Of a stretch of DNA of 7,031 nucleotides, positions 1 through 4,283 are shown piece after piece. The DNA is taken from contig JAKAOI010000119.1 of assembly GCA_021812265.1 (NCBI GenBank), positions 1 through 7,031 on the forward strand, in the 5' to 3' direction. The notes beneath the pieces were generated by a model. It was given only the letters and a program-made list of their open reading frames with translations. It did no database searches and was not told where the DNA came from. Made by a program: the position numbers and the translations under genes. Every line of letters starts with the position of its first letter. Positions within the stretch are counted from its first letter, which is position 1. Source of the stretch: Chloroflexota bacterium. GTDB taxonomy: Bacteria > Chloroflexota > Ktedonobacteria > Ktedonobacterales > JACDGC01.

Positions 1-8
1 TCCGATCT
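1..8. other. Residual Illumina adapter at left contig edge
   Basis: The first eight bases, TCCGATCT, equal the 3' end of the common Illumina adapter stem (GCTCTTCCGATCT). The right edge carries the reverse complement of the same stem, so this is almost certainly untrimmed adapter and not genome. The last two adapter bases together with base 9 make a false TAG stop on the minus strand. Confidence 0.9.
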
Positions 9-828
9 ACGCCAACGCGGCGGCAAGAACGGTAAATACGGTAAACCAAACACTATACCTATCTGCCAGCCGATGAATCGGCGCGCGCTGTTTTTCTGCT
101 TCTGCAACCAGTTTAATAATTTGCGCATACTTGCTCTCACTGCTGCGCTTCAGCGCTTTTACCGAGATAACCGCGTCTAATAACACACTGCCGGATAATA
201 TCTGGTCACCGACAGATTTTTTTACGGGAACCGATTCCCCAGTAATATCCGCTTCACTGACATTACAATTTCCATCAATAATCTGCCCATCTACCGGCGC
301 TATTTCACCGGGTTTTATAACAACAACCATACCAGCTTCAATGGAATCTGCCGGCGCATCAACCAACACATCGTTTTGCATCATATGCGCGGTACGCGGG
401 GCGCGTTCTGCCAGCGCAGTTAATGAACTGCGGGCGCGCTGCAACGCAAACACCTCTATAGCAGAACCACCGGACATCATTAAAACAACAAAAGCTCCGG
501 CCAAATATTCCTGTAAGAGCAACGAACCGGCTATCGCCATAAGAGCGATAAAATCAACCCCAAATTCTCGCCTGTACATACTCTTCAGTGAAGACCACGC
601 CAGCGGCGCGCCGCCGATAATAATAATAACCAGCAAAGGCCACTGCGCTAAATCACCCCGGCGCGCCAGCCATAAACCGCCGCTAATTATCAGCAGAAAT
701 ACCGCAATAACGGGGATCGGAAATTCGCGCACAGCCCGAGAAGCGCCGTTTTTTATGGTGTCAAGAAACATCGCTCCAGATTTTTCATCAGGTTTTTGCG
801 CATTTTTTTTAATATAATCAATCGTCAT
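9..828 (-). CDS. Heavy-metal-type P-type (P1B-like) ATPase, N-terminal half only, cut by contig edge
   Basis: This encodes the first 273 residues of a cation-pumping P-type ATPase of the inner membrane, which uses ATP hydrolysis to move metal ions. Four hydrophobic segments are visible (about residues 37-55, 62-80, 90-106 and 108-125), followed by the actuator domain with the dephosphorylation motif TGES (196-199, in DITGESVPV) and the start of a fifth segment (258 on). The stretch MMSGGSAIEVFALQRAR fits the heavy-metal branch. The N-terminal 36 residues have no CxxC metal-binding domain. The selectivity motif (CPC/SPC type), the DKTGT phosphorylation site and the nucleotide-binding domain lie beyond the edge, so the metal cannot be named. 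I chose ATG at 828 because AAGGAG lies 11 bases upstream; TTG at 867 is in frame but less likely. The apparent TAG stop at 9-7 is made by adapter bases. The gene diverges from the DUF5666 gene. Confidence 0.9.
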
Positions 829-839
829 GGCTGGATTTG

Positions 840-845
840 CTCCTT
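840..845 (-). promoter_or_regulatory. Ribosome binding site of the P-type ATPase
   Basis: Read on the minus strand this is AAGGAG, 11 bases before the ATG at 828. It lies inside the extension that would be coding if the TTG at 867 were used, so it favours the ATG as the true start. Confidence 0.6.
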
Positions 846-1064
846 GTAACAGCTCAACACGCTGCAATCAACGTCTTCTGTATACTATAACGAAAATCCG
901 TCACACTTTCATCTTTTTTCATTCGTGAATAATCACAACGTCGTCACAACAACCAATTTTTTCTCTAAAAAGTATATTAACGATATCTACACATAATCTT
1001 TATACGTTCAGGATATATTTCTTTTGGAGGAATTAAAAGGATTCCACACATTTTCATCTCAATC
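846..1064. other. Divergent intergenic region between the ATPase and DUF5666 genes
   Basis: This AT-rich spacer must hold the promoters of both divergent genes. For the plus-strand gene a weak candidate is TTAACG (977-982) with TATACG (1001-1006), spacer 18. For the ATPase, TATAGT (884-889, minus strand) is a possible -10, but no good -35 is at the right distance. I see no clear operator of a metal regulator. A second GGAGG at 1026-1030 has no start codon at a usable distance. Confidence 0.35.
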
Positions 1065-1070
1065 GGAGGA
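1065..1070 (+). promoter_or_regulatory. Ribosome binding site of the DUF5666 gene
   Basis: GGAGGA ends 10 bases before the ATG at 1081 and decides that start over the in-frame TTG at 1024, which has no comparable site in front of it. Confidence 0.7.
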
Positions 1071-1080
1071 AATCAATTCC

Positions 1081-1692
1081 ATGCAAGAAGATCAAACACA
1101 AAACGCACAGCAATCAACTCATTCTGCGCCAAAAGCCGCGCCAAAGCGCCGCTGGATATGGATTGCAGGCATTGCGGCGGCAGTCATCCTTACCTTGGGG
1201 GTTGGAGCCATGTATGGGTCTGCCTTTACCGGCAGCGCAAAAGCCGCGGCAGGTTCAGTTTCACAATCAAACAACGGCTATCAAGCTCCTACATTAAACC
1301 AATCTTCACAAAGCGCTTCCGGCAGTGTAGACGCAACACAAAGCCCTTCCGACAGCAAAGATTCTACGAAAAGCGACACCGGCAGTGACGCGACGGAAAA
1401 CAGCGCTTCTGACAGCAAAGATTCTGCGCAAAGCGGCGGTTCCACGCAAAGCGGCTCCGAATCTCAGGATGTGTATGATTCTTTAACGGTTACAAGCGTC
1501 AATGGAGCAACCATTACTGCTAAAGACGTTAACGGAAACACCGTCACTATTCAAACGACATCTTCCACAGTCTATACACAAAACGACGCAGTAGTTTCAG
1601 CCAGCGCAGTCAAGCAAGGTCTGAAAATCGATGTGCGCGGAACAAAAAATAGTGATGGAAGCGTAACTGCAACCAAAATTGAAATTGGATAA
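1081..1692 (+). CDS. Membrane-anchored DUF5666-domain protein
   Basis: This 203-residue protein has a short cytoplasmic N-terminus ending in a positive cluster (PKRR, 21-24), one hydrophobic span (about 25-46), a long Ser/Thr/Asp/Gln-rich linker (about 50-131) and a C-terminal DUF5666 domain (about 132-203). The domain is recognised from its small beta-rich pattern: VTSVNGATITAKD, NGNTVTIQT, the vGxxxxVxG-like GLKIDVRGT, and DGSVTATKIEIG at the very end. The expected topology is anchored in the membrane with the domain outside. DUF5666 has no established biochemical role; an OB-like or extracytoplasmic binding fold is usually assumed. The linker contains a 20-residue tandem duplication (81-120). 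I see no cysteines, lipobox or sortase motif. The span could also serve as an uncleaved signal anchor. The gene stands alone on its strand and its regulation is not evident. Confidence 0.85.
   Translation: MQEDQTQNAQQSTHSAPKAAPKRRWIWIAGIAAAVILTLGVGAMYGSAFTGSAKAAAGSVSQSNNGYQAPTLNQSSQSASGSVDATQSPSDSKDSTKSDTGSDATENSASDSKDSAQSGGSTQSGSESQDVYDSLTVTSVNGATITAKDVNGNTVTIQTTSSTVYTQNDAVVSASAVKQGLKIDVRGTKNSDGSVTATKIEIG
1321..1440 (+). repeat. Diverged 60-bp tandem duplication in the DUF5666 linker
   Basis: Bases 1321-1380 and 1381-1440 align end to end without gaps, with 42 of 60 bases equal by my count, including an identical core GACAGCAAAGATTCT. In protein terms two 20-residue units follow one another, both beginning GS and sharing SDSKDS, with 10 of 20 residues equal. 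This points to linker growth by tandem duplication. Confidence 0.75.
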
Positions 1693-1712
1693 CTATTCCA
1701 ACGCTCGTTTTT

Positions 1713-1734
1713 GCAAATACTCATGAGTTTTTGC
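1713..1734 (+). terminator. Weak hairpin after the DUF5666 gene, possible terminator
   Basis: GCAAA and TTTGC pair around an inner ACT-CATG-AGT, giving 5 + 3 base pairs with one T-T mismatch, 20 bases after the stop codon. The run of five T lies inside the 3' arm, not after it. An outer pair TATTCCA (1694-1700) / TGGAATA (1751-1757) also encloses it. The stem is AT-rich and the T-tract misplaced, so this is only a tentative terminator. Confidence 0.3.
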
Positions 1735-1923
1735 CGGCATCCGCGCAAAGTGGAATAATCAAAAGAGCAGATATTTCTTGACGGCTAATAACGTTCCCAA
1801 TTCGCCCCAATAAGCTCTGCTTGAATGGTTCGATACGGTTCGGCGCCGCAAACACGATAGAGCTAACAAGCCGCCATATTCATACATTGCAGGACTTTCG
1901 CTGCAGCATGGAAAATCGGGGAT

Positions 1924-1948
1924 GTACAAGGGGCGGCGCCCCTTGTAC
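1924..1948. repeat. REP-like palindromic element with perfect 11-bp stem
   Basis: GTACAAGGGGC (1924-1934) and GCCCCTTGTAC (1938-1948) are perfect reverse complements around a 3-base GGC loop. A second possible stem GGGG (1949-1952) / CCCC (1964-1967) follows at once. No T-tract follows on either strand, so it does not look like an intrinsic terminator. It resembles dispersed GC-rich extragenic palindromes. Only one copy is in this window, so its repeated nature is inferred. Confidence 0.6.
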
Positions 1949-2301
1949 GGGGTTCTGGAGTGTCCCCAAACATCCCTTTATTTCAGATACGAGAACCATG
2001 TACTTCTCTTGCAAGCGAAAGTTCTAAATTGAATACGGCGGTTTGAAGTTGTATGACGCTTGTAATACCCATTTAGATAAATTTTTTCCTCTGCAGCGTA
2101 AAACATGTTATGATAGTAAATAAGAAACTGAGCGGCTATATGGAAGACAGGAAAATATCTTCTTAATCCGTTCATCAACAAAATATATATATATAACGTT
2201 TCTTTGCCCCAGCTATACCAATGGAACATTCACAACCTAACAAATCTAGCCAATTTGGCAAACAAATGCGTGCGCATATTTGCGCTATTAAGAAATATAT
2301 A

Positions 2302-2329
2302 TTGAAGAAAACGAAATATCTGGTAAAAT
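2302..2329 (+). promoter_or_regulatory. Candidate housekeeping promoter of the sigma factor operon
   Basis: TTGAAG (2302-2307) as -35 is separated by 16 bases from TAAAAT (2324-2329) as -10, and the -10 is preceded by TGG, giving an extended -10. Transcription would begin near 2336, leaving a leader of about 90 bases that contains the dyad at 2344-2361. This is the best promoter match in the window. Confidence 0.5.
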
Positions 2330-2343
2330 TAGTAGTATCGGTA

Positions 2344-2361
2344 GTTTATTTCGTAATAAAC
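2344..2361. promoter_or_regulatory. Perfect 7-bp inverted repeat in the sigma factor leader
   Basis: GTTTATT (2344-2350) and AATAAAC (2355-2361) are perfect reverse complements around TCGT. The element sits 15 bases after the candidate -10. It could be an operator for a dimeric regulator or a small leader hairpin; its AT content makes a stable RNA stem unlikely. Confidence 0.4.
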
Positions 2362-2428
2362 ATAAATAGATACTTTTATCTTAGCTGATTATCCTGGCTG
2401 ATATTTTAGGGGGGTTAAGAACGTTTCG

Positions 2429-3049
2429 GTGATTATTCGAAATTTTGAAAAATTGCTGCAGCGAGCAAAAGCATTTGATGAAGAAGCTGTTACTTCGTTA
2501 TATCATGCAGCCCTTCCTGTTGTATACAGATATGTAGCTGCCAGAATAACAATAAATCAGGACACTGAAGATATTGTCTCAGATATATTCTTAGCGATGG
2601 TAGAGCAGATTCACTCTCTACGGGCGGCAACCGAAGCTAGCTTTTTTGCGTGGATATTGCGTATAGCCCACAATAAAGTTATTCTATTTCAGAAAAATGA
2701 CCGCTCAAGCAGCGAACATGTGCAGCCAATACTCATGAATGTTCCGGATGAATCAGATCTGCTGCCCTCAGCAGATTTGCTGGATAATCCCGAAAATCTG
2801 ATTGAATGGCGCGAAATCGTAGAATCACTTGGGCTGGCAATTTCATATTTAACACAGGAACAGCAGATTGTCGTTTTAGGGCGATTTTTAGCAGGACAAA
2901 GCATCGAAAGTTTGGCTAAAGCGCTGCATAAAAAACCCGGCGCCATTCGCGCTATTCAGTTTCGTGCGTTAAATTCTTTGGCGGAGCAATTAGGAGGAAC
3001 CCACAAAAAAAACAAACATCATGAAGAGGAAGCAACGAGTGAAGTTTAG
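2429..3049 (+). CDS. ECF-type (sigma-70 family) RNA polymerase sigma factor
   Basis: This 206-residue protein directs RNA polymerase to a special set of promoters. A region 2 domain spans about 22-92, with DTEDIVSDIFLAMVEQI (45-61) matching the core-binding 2.2 helix and FFAWILRIAHNKV (72-84) matching 2.4, which reads the -10 element. A linker (about 93-134) leads to a region 4 helix-turn-helix (about 135-188), with LTQEQQIVVLGRFLAGQSIESLAKAL and a recognition helix around KKPGAIRAIQFRALNSL. Size and the absence of regions 1 and 3 fit an ECF factor. The start is GTG at 2429, the first possible start after an in-frame stop (TGA, 2399-2401); the purine run AGGGGGG (2408-2414) is 14 bases upstream, a long spacing, so translation may be weak. 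The C-terminal 17 residues are a charged tail whose codons overlap the next gene by 29 bases. An operon with the DUF5667 protein suggests control by that partner (inference). Confidence 0.92.
   Translation: MIIRNFEKLLQRAKAFDEEAVTSLYHAALPVVYRYVAARITINQDTEDIVSDIFLAMVEQIHSLRAATEASFFAWILRIAHNKVILFQKNDRSSSEHVQPILMNVPDESDLLPSADLLDNPENLIEWREIVESLGLAISYLTQEQQIVVLGRFLAGQSIESLAKALHKKPGAIRAIQFRALNSLAEQLGGTHKKNKHHEEEATSEV
2754..2779 (+). repeat. Stable hairpin inside the sigma factor coding region
   Basis: CAGATCTGCTG (2754-2764) and CAGCAGATTTG (2769-2779) pair over 11 base pairs with one G-U, around a CCCT loop. It falls in the linker codons between sigma regions 2 and 4 (residues about 109-117). The core arms ATCTGCTG and CAGCAGAT recur in the hairpin at 6240-6265. 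It may be chance from codon use, or an mRNA structure that slows translation between domains. Confidence 0.45.
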
Positions 3050-4142
3050 TAAACCTTCTGAACAATGGGCCACATCACCAAATGAGGATGAGCCTCAAAT
3101 AGATAACTATACATATGCAATCGTTAAAACATCTTTTCAATCTTTGCAGCAGATCGCCGTGCCTGCAAAATTCTCACAGACCCTGGAACAAACTCTGCGC
3201 AATAAAACACGCAAACAACTGCATAAAAAACAACAGCAGCGGGTTTTACGAATTTCTTTATCCTCCGCTGCTGCAATAATTTTTATTATCTTCGGCGCAA
3301 TAAGTTTTGTAGCGTTTCACTCAATTCCCGGCGATAATTTATACGCATTAAAATCTTTTGAACAGCAAGTGCAATATGCAGTTATGATCACCGGCGAACA
3401 GAAAACACAAACTGCCCGGCTGCAGTTGCAAAACGCATTGCAAGATCTGCAGCAAGAAGTACAGCAAGGCAGATCGCAGGATAATATTCAGCAGGCGTTA
3501 CAGGTTGTTCAGTCCTACACCCAGCGATATCTGCTAAACTACCGTCAACTAAGCGCCGCCGCCCAAGCTCAAGAAAAACAATACTATATCCAAATCAACC
3601 AATTGGAGGTTACCACCCTCACCACAATACTACGGCAGCCAAGCATTCGCATAAAATCTTCCGCAACACTGGTGATGGGTTTGCTCAAATACGGCTCAAT
3701 TAGTATATCCGGTTATAAAATATCGCTCCAAGGACAAACAATTCTTATTCAGATCTCGGGACAGCAATTTAATCCTGCAATAAAAGTCGTTACCAAGCCG
3801 GCGATTGCGTTTACCGTTACATCAATTCAAACAAATGCCTTAACCCTTGCAATAGCCAGTGATAACTGGAGCAGCCAAAATATCCGGTTCGCGTTTATCA
3901 ATCCGGATAATGAAACTGCCGAAATTATCATTAGCAAACCACCCTTGCAGAATGAAACTACGAGCAGTTACCAGCATACCGGAGATCATTCAGGGCACTC
4001 CGGCGCATCTCAGCCTACTAAAAAGCCGGCGCCTCCTGCCGGCAAAAAGCCGATCGATAAGAAAAAAATAAAACACCATTCCGGCGGCGGAGGGAAAATA
4101 GAAGCAAGTAAGCAAAAAACAAAGAGTCAACGCGCCTCATGA
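3021..4142 (+). CDS. Single-pass DUF5667 membrane protein, putative anti-sigma/sensor partner
   Basis: This 373-residue protein is unusually rich in Gln. A cytoplasmic N-terminus (1-75) contains AVPAKFSQTLEQTLRNK, the motif region usual before the membrane span in DUF5667 proteins encoded next to sigma factors. One span follows (about 79-99), then SIPGDNLYALKSFEQQVQYAV (101-121), the hallmark start of DUF5667, a helical Gln-rich region to about 205, a beta-like section (about 210-305), and a Lys/Pro/His/Gly-rich tail (311-373) that may cross or bind the cell wall. Overlap with the sigma gene and shared strand point to one transcript and a regulatory pairing; anti-sigma activity is inference, as no zinc-binding anti-sigma motif is seen. 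ATG at 3021 has its AGGAGG (2992-2997) 23 bases away; GTG at 3039, preceded by GAGGA (3026-3030) at 8 bases, is a real alternative and would remove six residues. Confidence 0.85.
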   Translation: MKRKQRVKFSKPSEQWATSPNEDEPQIDNYTYAIVKTSFQSLQQIAVPAKFSQTLEQTLRNKTRKQLHKKQQQRVLRISLSSAAAIIFIIFGAISFVAFHSIPGDNLYALKSFEQQVQYAVMITGEQKTQTARLQLQNALQDLQQEVQQGRSQDNIQQALQVVQSYTQRYLLNYRQLSAAAQAQEKQYYIQINQLEVTTLTTILRQPSIRIKSSATLVMGLLKYGSISISGYKISLQGQTILIQISGQQFNPAIKVVTKPAIAFTVTSIQTNALTLAIASDNWSSQNIRFAFINPDNETAEIIISKPPLQNETTSSYQHTGDHSGHSGASQPTKKPAPPAGKKPIDKKKIKHHSGGGGKIEASKQKTKSQRAS

Positions 4143-4154
4143 CAGAACTTGAGA

Positions 4155-4212
4155 TGTCCCCACATCCTGTTCATGATTCAGGAAAAATCTGCTATAATGG
4201 AGGGTGAGGACA
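4155..4212. mobile_element. 58-bp segment bounded by TGT...ACA inverted repeats, possible IS remnant
   Basis: TGTCCCCAC (4155-4163) and GTGAGGACA (4204-4212) are inverted copies with 8 of 9 bases equal. Ends of the form TGT...ACA are known from some DDE transposon families such as IS481. No transposase is present and no clean target duplication adjoins the ends (TTGAG occurs at 4149-4153 and 4219-4223, but with a 6-base gap on the right). It may be a small non-autonomous remnant or simply a regulatory dyad. Confidence 0.3.
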
Positions 4213-4250
4213 CAAAGTTTGAGGCCCCCTATTCCTGTTCAAAGTTCAGG
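4165..4250 (+). repeat. Pair of 18-bp direct repeats upstream of the ClC gene
   Basis: TCCTGTTCA-N3-TTCAGG occurs at 4165-4182 and again at 4233-4250; 15 of 18 bases are equal and the three that differ are all in the centre. Each copy is also a partial dyad (CCTG...CAGG). The copies are 68 bases apart start to start and flank the extended -10 at 4190-4198, which fits a pair of regulator-binding sites. Confidence 0.5.
4190..4198 (+). promoter_or_regulatory. Extended -10 promoter element upstream of ClC
   Basis: TGCTATAAT is a perfect extended -10 (TGN-TATAAT). The -35 position (around 4170-4175, TTCATG) is poor, as often seen with extended -10 promoters. Transcription from here would give a leader of about 80 bases to the ClC start. 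Confidence 0.45.
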
Positions 4251-4271
4251 TTTATAGCCGAATAGAAAAGT

Positions 4272-4277
4272 TATAAT
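4272..4277 (+). promoter_or_regulatory. TATAAT box 6 bases before the ClC start codon
   Basis: A perfect TATAAT is followed by six bases and then the ATG at 4284, so transcription would begin at or next to the start codon and produce a leaderless mRNA. No ribosome site lies before this ATG, which agrees with leaderless initiation. No good -35 is seen, so confidence is moderate. Confidence 0.4.
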
Positions 4278-4283
4278 GAATAC

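Larger units (their letters stand above)
1693..2301. other. Gene-poor stretch between the DUF5666 and sigma factor genes
   Basis: About 600 bases without a convincing gene. Short open frames at 1821-2027 (plus) and 1978-2229 (minus) lack a credible ribosome site, a recognisable domain or normal composition, and the first runs straight through a hairpin repeat. What can be seen: a weak hairpin just after the DUF5666 stop, the 25-base REP-like hairpin at 1924-1948, an (AT)6 run at 2183-2195, and a small dyad GCGCA-TATT-TGCGC at 2272-2285. I see no tRNA, rRNA or known structured RNA. Confidence 0.5.

Noticed and set aside
131..817. Long plus-strand open frame opposite the ATPase
   Set aside because: The minus-strand frame has clear P-type ATPase motifs; the plus frame is its shadow with no recognisable content.
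1024..1080. N-terminal extension of the DUF5666 protein from TTG at 1024
   Set aside because: The extension would contain the strong GGAGGA site for the ATG at 1081 and has no ribosome site of its own at the proper distance.
1824..1850. GGTTCGATACGG resembling a tRNA T-loop
   Set aside because: The flanking bases do not form the 5-bp T-stem, position 60 does not fit, and no other tRNA arms are present.
1821..2027. 68-codon open frame on the plus strand
   Set aside because: It runs through the REP-like hairpin, has no ribosome site before its ATG and shows no domain or membrane pattern.
2183..2195. (AT)6 dinucleotide run
   Set aside because: A simple low-complexity tract in an AT-rich spacer; no regulatory meaning can be supported.
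1978..2229. 83-codon open frame on the minus strand
   Set aside because: No ribosome site is evident, an AT-repeat is translated as alternating Tyr/Ile, and nothing resembles a known family.
4199..4283. Possible fluoride riboswitch in front of the ClC gene
   Set aside because: The spacer lacks the GGNGATGG-type core and pseudoknot partners, and the protein lacks the motif changes typical of the CLC-F fluoride exporters.
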